Below, in pieces: positions 1-12,530 of a stretch of DNA of 64,000 nucleotides. Position 1 is the first letter of the stretch; the number at the start of each line of letters is the position of its first letter. A model generated the notes under the pieces. The model was not told the DNA's origin. It searched no databases and saw only the letters and a program-made list of their open reading frames with translations. The position numbers and the translations under genes were made by a program. Origin of the DNA: Enoplosus armatus. Lineage: Eukaryota > Chordata > Actinopteri > Centrarchiformes > Enoplosidae. The stretch is from assembly GCF_043641665.1 (NCBI RefSeq), contig NC_092184.1, forward strand, positions 16,738,108-16,802,107, given 5' to 3'.

Positions 1-654
1 TTAACAAAAATGGTTTCCTTCAAAAACAAGGACATTCCTCAGTGATTCCAAATGTTCCAACGGTAGTGTAACTGAAACTGGAAGGCAGCTCCACAGTCTA
101 AAAATCAGTTTATAAAATACATAAAACATGAAAACAACAATAAACAGGAGATTGCCTGGGAGAGTAATGACTAACTCCAAAACATTTTTTTTTCTTTCTT
201 TTTACAAATAGCATGTTAAGAGCCTGTTTCAATAGCATGAATCTGTTCATTTCTGACCTTGCTGTTGTCTTATCTACAGTAAAACTGCACTGAGGACGAT
301 CTGATGTCAAGCACTGCAATTGGTAATCAGCTGTCAAGTACACGCTCCTTCTAGCCAACTGACCCAGGACACATGCCTGCTGCGTGTTCTCCATTTAGTC
401 CAAATGGTCACTTCAAATTGCAAATTGTAATAATTTAGGAGGTCTGGGGGACTTTGTGACTGATGTGCCTTTGACAAGGAGTCAGGCAGCTACTTTAATG
501 CTGCTAAAATGCATTCCAGCTGCGTCTTTGTGATTCAGAATACATGCCATGAATTCCCTAAATCAAGAGCACAAATCCTAACCCTCCACTCACGTTTACT
601 GTCACTCTTCACTGTAAAACATGCACTGAGATAAATGCAGAACATTTCAAGCGT

Positions 655-850
655 TGGCTGCCGGCCAAACAGGCTACTCATTTAAATCAAACCGGCTACT
701 TTATTTTATTAATTTTAGATTGTAATAAAATAGTTTCGATTAACAAGTTGCCATTCACTATGCGTGTACATTTTATGACCACTAGCCTACGCTTCAAAAC
801 AATGTGAGCATGATGATAGAGAAACGTGCCTCCGCCCCCACATGCTCTAT

Positions 851-883
<33 letters not shown>

Positions 884-1145
884 TGCGCATGCCTGTGCTC
901 AGCTGACTGTCCTGCCGAAAATAGGTGTAGTGCTCCCAGAGTGCACCGGAGCGACGAAAAATTCCACCTTAAAAGTAGCTAGCTAATGTTAACGGAGTAA
1001 AGATGAAAAGGCAGCAGCAGGCCACCAAATTTGGGCTTTTATGGCCAAAATATTTCTCCCGGGGGGGATGCCCACGGACCCCCTGTAGCTGGCTACTTTT
1101 TCCCTACAGACTGGCTACTCCATATCCTTGTGGAAAGCCCTGTAA
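655..1145. repeat. Possible repeat with four GGCTACT motifs
   Basis: GGCTACT occurs four times: in GCCAAACAGGCTACTC, in CCGGCTACTTTA, in AGCTGGCTACTTTT and in GACTGGCTACTCC. Between them sits a GC-rich block CTCCCGGGGGGGATGCC, ACGGACCCCC, which resembles a segment seen in several fish repeats. A (TG)n run at 856-883 interrupts it. Weak evidence. Confidence 0.3.
856..883. repeat. (TG)n microsatellite
   Basis: About 14 uninterrupted TG units. Confidence 0.95.
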
Positions 1146-1310
1146 ATGTACCAAAGATGGTCAAGGAAGGAAACTCTAGTCCCAGCTATGGCTGATTGAA
1201 GTGCTGCAGAGTTGGACCAGAATGAACAAAATACCGAAGTGAACTGAGGAGGGTTTTGATTGACAGGAGCTTGTTACCACTCCAATTAGGGAGTGTTTAC
1301 CACCTCCTGC

Positions 1311-1331
1311 TGTGTGTGTGTGTGTGTGTGT
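1311..1331. repeat. (TG)n microsatellite
   Basis: About 10 TG units; the following 100 bases are also TG-rich. Confidence 0.9.
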
Positions 1332-1978
1332 AACTGTGTACACACTTACATGAGTATAGGTGGGTCAGACAGTGTGTCTGTGTGTGGAGAGTGGAGCGTC
1401 TGTTTGAGTGTGTGTTTATAATTCCTTCAGCAGTTCTGGTCCTCTCGCCTGTAATTGATGTATGTTGTAATGACAGTTTGGTGCAGCAGCCAGATAGGGT
1501 GATTGACACACAGAACGAGTCTCCAGAGGGATGTTGGTGATTGGTTCAGCTTTTTGCCAGTCAAACTGTCATCTTTTTCTCTTGCCTTTATTTTCAATTT
1601 CAAATTATTTAGATTCTGAATTATTGTTTCTTGCGTAGGTTAAAAAAGCAATAGAGAGGTCATGTCTCAAAAGGTCATTTTGTCAGCCAAAGACAGAGTT
1701 GGCTGTCATTTTCATTTTGTGCTATAGTATAAATCATTTTGTAAGAGTACGTCACTTTGTTTCCAAATAGTCAAGTTTTGAATCAGAAGCATTTATTTTA
1801 ATGTGCAACACCTGAAACTGTGCTTTGAGTATTGACCAAATCAGGAAATCTAAAAAATGTGATTAACTCTTTGAGTGACACTTTTCAGTACACTAAAATA
1901 AACAGAAATGACTGAAATCAGGTATCTTGACATCTTGTTGGCCAGAGATTCTTAATCTCGTTGAGATGTTCCTGGTTA

Positions 1979-2012
1979 AATATATACATATATATATATA
2001 TGTATATATTAT
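1979..2012. repeat. (TA)n-rich tract
   Basis: Near-pure alternating AT with ATATATACATATATATATA; a partial palindrome. Confidence 0.85.
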
Positions 2013-3301
2013 AATTTTCAACCTTGGCTTGTAATCAATTCATGAGAAGCTATAAAACAACACGAGCAAAAAGCAGGAGTGCAGGTGGATGCTGTGAGGG
2101 ATCATGTCCTTTTTGCTACAATAGCAACTCCTACTTGTACAAAATCAGGTGGGATCTGGGACACACTCCTGATGAAGGTCCCCAAGGGCACACACACAGG
2201 CAAAGCTAATGGTTACATAACTGCAATGCAACCAAACTTATTGTTCATGGTTAAATAGAGGGATATTGGAGCAAAAAAGTGCTGAGTTAGCGGAACCAAC
2301 TCTGATTCAGGAGGAGCAAAGTACAGTCACCTAAAAGCTGAAGAGGCAAACGATGGATTTTAGCAGCACAGATGCAAACCTTCGAGGGAACAAACTCCCG
2401 CAGGAGATTTGTGACTTATTGCTGATTCTCAAAAAGATGAAAACGATCTGAAATTGTAAGAATGAGCAATTCCTTGTATGATAATAATATGGAATAAGAA
2501 AGAAGCAATATCAGGTATAGGTACCATTCAGGTATCACTCAGCCAGAAGCCCTGAACTAGTGTACCTAACAGGCTATGACAACCATACCAGTAAAGCCTA
2601 CAGCAAAGCAATTCACGATATGCTCTATATTTTTATGTTTTATTTTTATTTTAGTCCATTGCTGTTTTCACACCTGATGTTAGTGTAGTCCATCTGTGAC
2701 TATGTTTTTACTAAAAAACGACAGCCATTGTAAAAAATTGGCTCTATTCATTCTGTGACTATTTTGTGGCAGGTTTCTTTTAGCAGTGACGGTAATAACC
2801 TTGACATGATGGCCCGCCGAGGTGACGCAATCCACTGTAGTAAAATCAAAGCTCCACAGCACACCATCTGGTCAGTGTAGCATCACTCTTCTCTGCTCTC
2901 TCATGACCAAAGTGCTGTGTGATTTGACCTGTCAGTAATGTGCAATGTTCCTTTAGCGGATAGAGAAAACCACTGAGGTGAACGACAGACTCTGTCCTCC
3001 TTTCTTCTCTGTGTCGGAAGCCATTAACTCACCCAGGAGTTATAAAGAGGAGGGCTGTGTGCATGTGTTTGTGTAAGGCTGGGTTGAATATACTGTAATA
3101 TAGTGTAGTTTGTGTGTGTGTGTGCGTATTTGCCTGTATATGAGCATAAATACTGAATAACATCCACACTTGTTCAAACAAAATGAATCAATACATGTAA
3201 CTTTGAACATGTTCCTCCAATTCTGTTGTGTATTTGGTGTGTAATAGTGAGGGTCAAGTTTAGGGTAATAAGTGAAAGTTTCATAGACGGTCCTCAGACA
3301 T

Positions 3302-3303
<2 letters not shown>

Positions 3304-3350
<47 letters not shown>
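3304..3350. repeat. (TG)n microsatellite, about 22 units
   Basis: Nearly perfect TG array with one TGCG step close to its end. Further TG-rich sequence continues to about 3490. Confidence 0.95.
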
Positions 3351-3352
<2 letters not shown>

Positions 3353-4080
3353 TGTGCATGTGCTGAGATGGTGAGTTGTGTTGTGTGCCTCAGGTCTCTG
3401 CTCCTCTTTGAAGTGTGAGAGCTGTGTGCTTTTGATATGAAGGCATTTAATAAGCTTCACTCACTGTGTGTGCGTGTGTGTGTGTGCGCATGAGTGTGTT
3501 TAGCACCAAGATGTTCAATCTGCCTTGCTCTCTCAATGTGCAATTGCACGAGTATGTTTGTATGTTAGTTTGCAGACAATCAATCAACCCTGACTCTTGG
3601 CACCACAGACATGCGCTCTATGAAAAAACAGACACGCTCCAAACATGATTACATCAAGCGAACCTCATGTTGTTTGAAGGACACACACATAAAAAAGAAA
3701 GAAAGCTACAAATGACCACACACACTGAGAGAGAGTCTATTGGCAGAGACCAGAAGACAACCTGAAAGACAGAAAGACTGACAAACAGGCAGGTTGGCAG
3801 ATAGTGAGGCACATATGTGCAGATGGATGGTGAGAAAGCAGGGGATCCACATTCCTAAAAAAATGACCAATTAGACATGCCTTTTTTTAGAAAACAAATG
3901 AAATTGACAAAATAATCTAGCCCATAAAATACAGTATATACACACATTTGTTTTTGTCATTTCAGCTGACATTTAAAAAACTTTCCAGTCTTGCTTTTCC
4001 AAGAAAAAGGCAGCTTTTCGTTCATTCTTAACAGAAATATTTTATTTGCATTTTTAGCCAAGATAGCGGCATGGCTTTAA

Positions 4081-4540
4081 GGATGGCAGTGTCGCCTAGT
4101 CAGTGGGTCGGACCACCGCTTTGGTCCAGACTGAAATATTTATACAGCTATTGGATGGACTGCCTTGAAAGTTTGTACAGACATGCATTGCCCCCAGAGG
4201 AAGAAGCCTACTGACTTTGGCTTTTCCTCTTTTGCCACCAGGTTTGTGGTATTAAGTGAAAATATTAAGTGAAACGTCTTAACAAATATTGGATGAACTG
4301 CATTGGATATGTCCCCTTGATGGAACTTGTATGGATGGATGAATTGTAATGTTTGTATTTGTCCAATGATAAGGACATTCCCATCACCCTCAGCTGTACT
4401 TAATATTTCGCTAATTAGCAATTGTTAGCATGCTAAGACGCTAAACTAAGAGGTACAGATTACACCTGCTTAGTATCAGCACGTTAGCATTGTAATTATA
4501 ATGCATGTTAGCATGATGGATGTGGTTAGCATGCTGACTT
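4081..4540 (+). repeat. Dispersed teleost repeat, copy A
   Basis: This copy contains GGTCCAGACTGAAATATTTA, TGGATGGACTGCCTTGAAAG, CCCCCAGAGGA and, near its end, TTAGCATGCTAAGACGCTAA and GTTAGCATGCTGACTT. The same blocks in the same order recur at 44561-45130, so it is a dispersed repeat and not a gene. It has an internal near-duplication (TTGGATGGACTGC and TTGGATGAACTGC). I recognise it as abundant in percomorph genomes but cannot name the family with certainty. Confidence 0.75.
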
Positions 4541-4929
4541 TACTACAGCCAGTATGTGGAGACTCCAAGTGTTGTTTCATCTAAGTAAAATGAAAAGTGC
4601 TTTAATTTTCTTATGTGCAAGAATGAACTTGCCTTCCTGTGCCTTGCATTGCACCAGTTGCCATACACGTGAGCAAACTCAACTTCTGGATTTTTATCCA
4701 TGTTTATTATCCACACCATACTGTGCAGAGTGTGGGTTGTCTTGCATATATTACACTAAATCTCAGTGCTTCCCTCTATGTGTTAAATTTGCTGCCTCAC
4801 CAAGGCTAATCCCAACTGAATCAGATCCATCCAGCTACAACATCTGTTGTCTTCTAGCCCCCTTTCTGTTTCTGAACTCTCTATTTATCTCCAAATTAGT
4901 GTTTCTTTTATTAGAGCACTTTAGGTTAG

Positions 4930-5155
4930 ACCTCTCTAACGACTGTCTCTCCCTCTCTCTTGCTCTGTTTCCTCCTCTCTCAGTTCGAGCCTCTCGTTCC
5001 CTCTCTATCTCTCAGTACCACTTCCAGCTTTTCTCCATGTTGTCTTTCATCTCTTTTCAGTTAGCCTCCCCTCTCATCTCCCACTAGATCAGCACACACA
5101 CACACACACGCTCGCTCTCTCTCTCTCTCTCTTAAGCTTCTCTCTCTCTCAACCT
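4930..5155 (+). repeat. Pyrimidine tract with (CA)n and (CT)n
   Basis: A CT-rich stretch contains (CA)n at 5093-5109, (CT)n at 5114-5132 and a second (CT)n at 5141-5150, with AAGCTT between the last two. Such tracts explain the serine- and leucine-rich ORF that runs into it. Confidence 0.85.
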
Positions 5156-6085
5156 CCTGCTGAGCCCCTGTGCAGCAATCTTGTCGTTACACACTAAAAA
5201 CACCTTTTATCAGATGAGATTCCAACGTAACACATCACCCCCTGCTGTGTGTGCACACACATCGACAACATACACATGCAACACAGGCACATAACACACG
5301 ATATATGTGCCGATATATGTGATCGATGCACTGTACAGAAGTCATGTGTGACTACACACTCACAAGTGCAGGGCATTTTGAGTGTGTTCCATCCTTGTAT
5401 TTCTAGTGAGTGTGATATTTCCAATCGATACGGGAAGAGCTGACTTGGAAGGAATTCAGTGTTTTGCTGAAGGACACTTGAGCAGGATGGATGCTCGCTG
5501 TCAGACAGGATGGAAGACAGTTCCTGCAGCTAAGGGACGATTTCCCAGCTCACTACCATTCGTCACTGCGCCGTCCGCGTGCTTCCAAGTGTGTCAGTGA
5601 AGGGTAGCGATGAGTGACAGCCGTGACAGACAGAGAAAGAGGTTATCTGACATGTGGGACAAAGGTTGAGCAACAGAATAACACGACATTGCAAGACACT
5701 GCAATGGATACAATTATGAGCATATGAGCCAAGTATGTGATCTACATAATCAATGCATGTGTTTGTCATTTCTGTCAAATCTGCATTTTATTTTATGGAT
5801 TTTCTGATCATCTTTCAAGCATTGTGAATTTATTTGCATCTATGTGCTTAAACTGATAAAATCTTAGCTTCTTCTTTTTGGGCAGTTTAGTTTTTAGATG
5901 GTATTTTTTACTGACAGCACAGAGTAATATGCCCAGTAATTAACGACTGCAGATCTCTCAATATCACAATGGGCAATATGTGTAATTTGGGTTATGATTT
6001 GCTAGAGTATGTGCTGCTTTGTTTATGTGTTGTTTGTTTTTAATTATTACTACTACGGAGGCAGTTATATACGTGCAGCATTTGA

Positions 6086-6130
6086 GTCCAACACAAACTT
6101 CCATAGGGGGACAATAAAGTATATCATATC
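6086..6130 (+). repeat. LINE/SINE-type 3' tail fragment
   Basis: CTTCCATAGGGGGACAATAA is followed by AGTATATCATATC. The purine-pyrimidine block plus CAATAAAGTAT is the typical 3' end of several teleost LINEs and their SINEs. Upstream sequence is not recognisable as LINE. Confidence 0.4.
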
Positions 6131-7581
6131 AATACCAAGGTATTCTTTTTGGGCCACCAGCTGAGTCTACTGTGTCTGTATTTCTAGGTGTGTGTCCCAT
6201 TGCTCACACTGCTTTCTGTTTGTTAATCTCATTATTCTCTCCATCATCTTGGTTTTGTTGGCAGATTAACACAGGAATGGGATCAGGCTGGATTTAGTTT
6301 CCTTTTTAGGATACGGAGAACAGGTTCCTCACTCAGTTTGTAATTTTGCTTCACTTACCTCGCTTTACCCTACTTTTCTCTCTTCTCTACCTCTCTCCAT
6401 CACTCTCTGATGATCGCTGTCTCTCCATCTTTCTCAATATTCATCACACTCGCTTCTCCTTTGTTGTCCTCCCCTCACTCCCTGTGCCTCTCTCCTCGTC
6501 CAACTCCCGCCTCTGCTCGAACTGATTAAAATGTATTTTGTAAATTAGACAGAAAAGAGAGTGGACTCATTTACTGCTGTTTGTATTGATATTCTTTCTA
6601 GTTAGTTTAAAACACACCTTAAGTAAGTAGATCACACACATACAGTGATCTCATTATATTCACAATTTGAGTAGAAACAGTGTTTTTATGGCTAAAAAAC
6701 ATCACAAGGTAACACAAAGTATCCCATGTCAGCCTTCTCCAAAACAACAAAAAAAACAGTTTATTGAAAGAGTTACAAATTAGGAAACAATAGTTAGATA
6801 ATCTAATTGTTGTGGAGCCAAAACAGTTTTTTCACAATCCCAGTATTTCATAATCATCTCCAGTAGAAGTTTTTGTTTTTTCAAGTATTTTTGGAACATA
6901 ATCAGTTTTGCGATGTTGATGTTATTAACCACATGGTAAAGACCAAAATGATCATGTGTCCTAAGTTTGATGGCTCAATGTTGTATTTGTGTTACATCTA
7001 AAATTGTATCATTCAACTTTCCCATTTATGTTTTAGTGAAACACTGATTGTTCAAGTGCACTTTACCCAAAATCATTACTTCTGACATCAGTTGAAAGGG
7101 AGATCTACTAACTGTTATAACGGCAAAAGATAATAGTGTAAATATTGGAGTTGCAGGAACGTAACATGATATATTTGTGTTATTTCTGAGCTGAGTAATT
7201 TTATCTCTATATATTTGTTCTGTTTTTAACTTGTTTCTGTTCACTTTTATGCTTTGAAAAAACAGCTGACATGAAGCTGCATTAGTGTTGCATGGATGAT
7301 TCACATTTCTTTCACTCATTTTTTTTTTATTTCAAGCAGCTTAGATCCTCGTTATATGATGAGCAGGACACTGAACCCCATGTTCAATGACACTTTGCTA
7401 TGTGACCAATAGGAGCTGGGGATTAAACAACCAAACCTATTGGTTGACTCACTCTACCACCTACTGTAAGCTACAACTACCCACTATTGACAGTTGTCAC
7501 GAAGGTTTCTTCCTTTTTTTCTCATTCAAACTCTTTTATCCTCCCTCTCTTTTTCTCTACAACTGTCATTTTGCTTGTGCA

Positions 7582-7583
<2 letters not shown>

Positions 7584-7617
<34 letters not shown>

Positions 7618-7618
7618 C
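7584..7618. repeat. (TG)n microsatellite
   Basis: GTGTGCGTGTG core with about 15 units, flanked on both sides by GCATGCGTGTGC-like sequence. Confidence 0.95.
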
Positions 7619-7721
7619 ATGCGTGTGCACGTGGAGTTCCTGATGAGGTTAAGCACATGATTAATGGGTCTATCTAACAGCGTTTACACTGCACTCATCT
7701 CCACTTAACTACACACAGGAG

Positions 7722-7742
7722 CACACACACACACACACACAC
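7722..7742. repeat. (CA)n microsatellite
   Basis: About 10 CA units, 105 bases after the preceding TG array and in the opposite sense. Confidence 0.9.
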
Positions 7743-7907
7743 GCGAGCCTCTCCTGCACCTCGTCGCCCAGGGTAACGGTATGTAAATGATATGCAGATG
7801 ACAGGAAGTCAATTAAGAGACCAGAGAGCTATGACTCTGCAGAACTCCGTTAGTGAAGCACTGATCAGCTCTCAGACTGACTGTATCTGTTTTTCCCTCC
7901 CTCTGTT

Positions 7908-7911
<4 letters not shown>

Positions 7912-7947
<36 letters not shown>
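7912..7947. repeat. (TG)n microsatellite, about 18 units
   Basis: Perfect TG array; third dinucleotide array within 370 bases. Confidence 0.95.
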
Positions 7948-7948
<1 letters not shown>

Positions 7949-8663
7949 ACTGATCAGATTGTGGACAGAGTTGTGCTTTGCAGCTGACAGGCAGTCCTTT
8001 TGCATGAGCCTCATCTCGCAAAATTTCTTGAAGTTCTCATGATGTGGTAAAATTAAACAATTTGCTGTTTTCACAAAAAGTGACAAAAACAAAATGTTCC
8101 ACAAGAAAATAATTATTTGAGGACATGATTACTAGTTGTGCACTGAAACTCTGCAGTGTAGTACCGCAGTGTTGGTTTTGGATGCGTTTCCCTCTACCAA
8201 CCTTGGTTTGCTTCTCATCTTTTGTAGGTTTGGCTTTTAGGAAGACATATTTAAAAGCCACAACATGTTGAATTTGTAGAATTTTAAATTTGGAGCCCCC
8301 CCAGTGGTAGTATCAAAAACACACAGTGGCAGGCAGCAGTGCAAGCTGCATTTTTCTCAGGAGTTAATGGAACAAATATATGAAGCTGAGAGTGGCTGTG
8401 GTTGCAGTTATATTCATTTTCATCCTGATATCCTGTGTTGTCCTGAGATTTATACTCTTTTATCACAAAAGAATGATTTTGTCACTTTCTATAAAAAGAA
8501 TTCAAATTCTACACACTGTGGCTTCATTTCATTAAATAATTGGTTAATTGCTTGAATATTTGTCAAATGTCTTGACCACAGTTAATTCACATGTAGAAGT
8601 ATTTGGGAGCTGTTAGGATGAGCAATACTAAAGTATTCTACACATGATTCAGTGGAGCTTTTT

Positions 8664-8701
8664 ATTTGTCTAATATATATATATTTGTCTAATATATATA
8701 T
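8664..8701. repeat. 19-bp tandem duplication
   Basis: ATTTGTCTAATATATATAT occurs twice head to tail (8664-8682 and 8683-8701) without differences. Confidence 0.9.
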
Positions 8702-9170
8702 ATTGATTTTCTCATTCCACAGTCACTCAAATTAATCAAAACAGACATAGATTTCTAACCCTATTCACTCCAATTCAATGTACACTGCCAGCTGTTCATG
8801 TTCTGCTATTCCTCAGAGATCCAACATGTCATGTTGCTTATTATTAAAGTGCATTCAGAGATTTCAATGTGACAAGCAAACCATCCTTGATCTCACCCTT
8901 GCTAAATCCCTTTGGGAGTACACACAACAGATAATTATATAATGAAATTCACATTTAATTGTCATTTCCTTTGCGTAAAAGAATGAACTTCTAAATAAGC
9001 TACTAAAAACAGACTTATTCCTTTTTTTTTTTTTTCATATGACAGTTTTTCCTTGAGGCCATGTTCAGCATCTCTGTGTGGTTAATTTGTCTGGGGGGTT
9101 GCTACTAGTTTATATAGTACGTTGTAAAATAGATGAAAGGCTTCATAAAGCATATAGTGTTGTCATTGTC

Positions 9171-9200
9171 AGTTACGATAGAGAAAGTTACGATAGAGAA
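9171..9200. repeat. 15-bp tandem duplication
   Basis: AGTTACGATAGAGAA occurs twice in direct succession without mismatch, followed by a partial third AGTTA. Confidence 0.9.
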
Positions 9201-9785
9201 AGTTATTGTCCATTTTATTATCATATTATCTTTGAACCTAAATACATACAAAAAAAGTACTGTAGTAATATATAGCTTTTTGTGTTCATTAACCACTAGC
9301 AGTACTAAAGAACACTATAGTAATATAGTGTCAACAAAGTAATTACTGTGTGTTAGAGTAATATCTCCCGGAAGGCCTTGACTGTCCAGGTAACACCCAA
9401 GCAAAAACAAACTCAAGCTCAAGGTACTTTCAAGCACCGCACAGCCCCAGTCGAACCACAGATAACTTTTTGACTTCACTTTAAAACTTGGGCGGCCAAC
9501 TTCAGTCTCCAGCTCTAAATATGTCTCTTTATCCGTATCTGTCTGACCTCTTTTTCTTGACCTATTCTCTTTCTCTACATTCAACTCTCACTGCAACAAA
9601 TGTGTACTATCAATTTTATGAGGTGCAAGGAGCATAAATGCACAATTCCCAGCCACGGCCCAGAGTCCTGTCCCTTTCAAACTCCTAACCTTTTTCTAAA
9701 AACATCTCATCTTAAATCATGCATGACTGTACCTTCGCCAGTCACAGTGGGTGAAGATGGGTTGAGGAACTGAAGCACACCTGTG

Positions 9786-10100
9786 TCTGCTCTACTTTTC
9801 TTTCCCCTCTTTCATCTTTCCATCCTGTCCTCTCTTTCAGTGTGTAGTAATGAAGTTAACCAAAGTGCTTGCTTCCTTCACACTCTTTTCTTCCATCTGT
9901 GTACGTTCCATTTGATGAGACCTTCCTCTTTTCCTCCTTCCATCCTCTCCCTCTCATGCAGCTAACAACAAACCTGTCTCCGACTCTGATCCTTTCTTCC
10001 TCCCTCTTTACTTTCCATCAACCCCCCTCCTTTATTTTTACCCTCCATCTTCCCTTTCCCCATCTGTCGCCCCTCTCCTCAGTTCCTCCCCCCTGCCTCT
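9786..10100 (+). repeat. Long pyrimidine-rich tract
   Basis: C and T dominate the plus strand (for example CTTTCCCCTCTTTCATC and CCCCCCTCCTTTATTTTTAC), interrupted by TCATGCAG TTAACAACAAA-type sequence that occurs twice in related form (GCAGCTAACAACAAACC near 9958 and GCAGTTAACAACAAAGCC near 10115). ORFs over the tract are compositional. Confidence 0.8.
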
Positions 10101-12378
10101 GTGTGACCGGTCATGCAGTTAACAACAAAGCCAAGCAGGTAGGTGCTGCACACCAGGTTGATTCACATGGTACACAGAGTCTCTGACTTGACCCAGTCAA
10201 GCACAGACATACACAGAAACGACCGACACTCACAGACTTTCACCTCCCATCCATGGACTGCATTTATACCAGTTAGTATCTCAACAGAACAAAAAGAACA
10301 GGGAGCATGGATCCCTCACATCAGGACACAGGCTCCTTTTACTCCTTCCATCATGTAGCACAGCAACCGGACCACAACCTCACAATATGAGACAAAACCA
10401 CACTTCAGTTCAAATGAACATGACCTTTGCATGCCAAGGTACATGGTTGGGCTTTTGGTTTGTTAGTTGCTTGTTTGTTTTTTTAAGATATGTTAAAAAT
10501 GTGTTGATGGATTTCAATGACACTGAAAGATATATATAAAAAAAAATTCAGGCAAATGCATGTATTATGTCATCACGTGTATTTCACATTTTCTGTTATC
10601 AAAATGACTTACTTTTAAGCACTCAATTTTGTGTCTATTTTTTCTATATACACAAGTCATCGACTGGGCTTCTGTGTGCACTTGAGTGATCACAAAAATA
10701 GAAACCCCTGTACATTGAAATGACAATGAACTTTATAATCATTATTATAATTGTGACTTGTAATATATAAAGCCTGCAGTTTGTGTTGCATTGACTTTTC
10801 AACATTATGTCTTAGATCCAGTAGGAATATACAATTGCCTTTAAGTTGATATTGAAACATATCATAGAGTTAAGAACACACAGATAACTAAAGCAATAGT
10901 CTAACCTAAACATTTTAATTAAGGTAGTATTTATTGCAGTAGTATTTTATTGTTGCATAACATTGTGCAGTTTATTGTGTGTTTATATTTCTGTGTACTT
11001 TTGCCATGTGTGCTTGTGTTGTCGCACTTTCTTCTTTGCTCATGTACCAACATATCTTTTCCTCAAGTATAATCCAAGGATTTGTATTTCACAGGTAACA
11101 GAGGACACGTGTGTAGTCCAATTCCTCTACATACACCCACGCAACCACAGGGACACACGCAGAGTTAAGATTTCCCTTCAAGGTACCATCAAAATCTATA
11201 TGACATATGCAAATGGCAGAACATGTTGTTTCTCTACAAACCCATGCACAAACAACGTCCCACACACACACTTACACACACACATAAAAGAATGTAAAAA
11301 AAAAAACTCTGGCCTTTGCCATAACACACAGCAAGTGTGTCGAGTAAACACACACCTCAAGGAACGTGTGTTGAAAGCAAAATGTTGTTCTTCCCCCCGT
11401 GCAGTCATGTGGGCTGCAGAATGTGTTATCAGCATCAGAACAGTTTGAGTTCCAGATAATTGAAAGGAGTTGAGGAATCTGTCTCACTCTGTCAAACAAC
11501 CACACACTCTCACGCACACCCCACCACCACACACTTTGGGAAAGCAGCTTCAGTTACTTTTCTTTGCTCTCTTGTTTTGTGCAGCCATTTTTACTGTATC
11601 AAAAAAATATTTCACTGCACTGCATAGAAGAAATAAACAATTGTTAAATACTGTAAAGGGCTGTTGTGTCTTGCCAAACACACACAGTGATGTGATGCTG
11701 CTGGTTGATTTTGATGCAGGAAGTGCTGTCACACACTTGTACAAATACTAGCAGAAGTGTTAAAAATAAAGTGATGTTCAATACTTGTGAAAATGTGACC
11801 GTGACACAACATTCAGCTTTTTCCACTGTCATTTTATTTGCTTCTTTATATCTGCTGAGATTTGTTGCCTCTGTCTTTCCTTCTGTTTCTGTCTCCTTCC
11901 TTTTCTTGCGTCTCTTTCAGGGGAGAAACTATCTAAGTGCTGTCACTCAAACACTTTTCAAGTACTTGCTCTTGCCTTTTCCTCTGCTGTACTTGTCTAA
12001 ATTGTGGTTACGAAATGTGGCTGAAAAACGTTTGAGCTCAGAGTTCAAACCCTTGCTGCCTCTGCAACTACATTAGTGCCCCTGCTGCTCAAGGATCGAA
12101 CCCTGCCATAACTTTCTCTCCCAGGTTTCACTTTATACTTTTCAAATAAATAAGGAGGAAAAACACTTGGATTTTTTTCACTGTACCAGCTGTCTCTGAG
12201 AGGAGGCAGTTGTGGTGAGAATAAATGGAGCAGCGACAGATTTACTTAAATCAGTGAGTATAATAATTTGACAACGGAATACTTCTCCACACATCACGCA
12301 TGCATTTGCATTTTGCCATTCCCAGAGTCAGAGTGGCACAGAATTGAGTGTTTGTATTTCAGACTGCTAGCAGAATTC

Positions 12379-12530
12379 TTTATTTAAAGCAATAAACCAC
12401 AAGAGGGTATTTTTTACAGTGATTTTACAACAGCTAAGAGCTGTTCGTAGGCTGTGCAGAGAGAAACTCTCTCGGTTATTCTAAAATCACTTTGGTACAG
12501 CCTCAAGTGGATTATTGCTTTTTACAAAGG
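12379..12530. mobile_element. Fold-back MITE with about 50-bp inverted arms
   Basis: The left arm (12379-12430) contains AAGCAATAAACCAC and CAGTGATTTTA. The right arm (12480-12529) contains TAAAATCACTTTGGTACAGC and GTGGATTATTGCTTTTTACA. Reverse-complementing the right arm aligns AAGCAATAATCCACTTGAG and AAAGTGATTTTAG with the left arm in order. The roughly 50-base loop has a small inner hairpin (GAGAGAAACTCTCTC). This is the architecture of a non-autonomous MITE or a long hairpin transcript. No coding capacity. Confidence 0.7.

Larger units (their letters stand above)
1..4080. other. Non-coding DNA, no gene seen
   Basis: Only short ORFs (60-94 codons) without domain character. Contents are TG microsatellites, the AT tract near 2 kb and the possible repeat at 655-1145. 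Sequence between 3090 and 3490 is TG-rich. Confidence 0.7.
4541..12378. other. Non-coding DNA, no gene seen
   Basis: Apart from the listed microsatellites, the tandem duplications, the 6.1-kb tail fragment and pyrimidine tracts (4.9-5.2, 6.36-6.52 and 9.8-10.1 kb), nothing is recognised. The two longest ORFs (177 codons at 4554-5087 and 161 codons at 10963-11448) are of simple composition and show no splice-bounded or domain-like structure. Confidence 0.65.

Noticed and set aside
4554..5087. 177-codon plus-strand ORF, the longest non-transposon frame
   Set aside because: It starts just after a dispersed repeat and runs into a CT-rich tract. Its second half is Ser/Leu/Phe-rich because of that tract, and it has no domain, signal or splice structure that I recognise.
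10690..10745. GTACATTGAAATGACAATGAACTTTATAATC as a LINE 3' tail
   Set aside because: It only loosely resembles the CAATAAAGT-type tails and lacks a terminal short tandem repeat.
10963..11448. 161-codon plus-strand ORF
   Set aside because: It opens with GTG, crosses CA-rich and A-rich stretches, and shows no motif; a chance frame.
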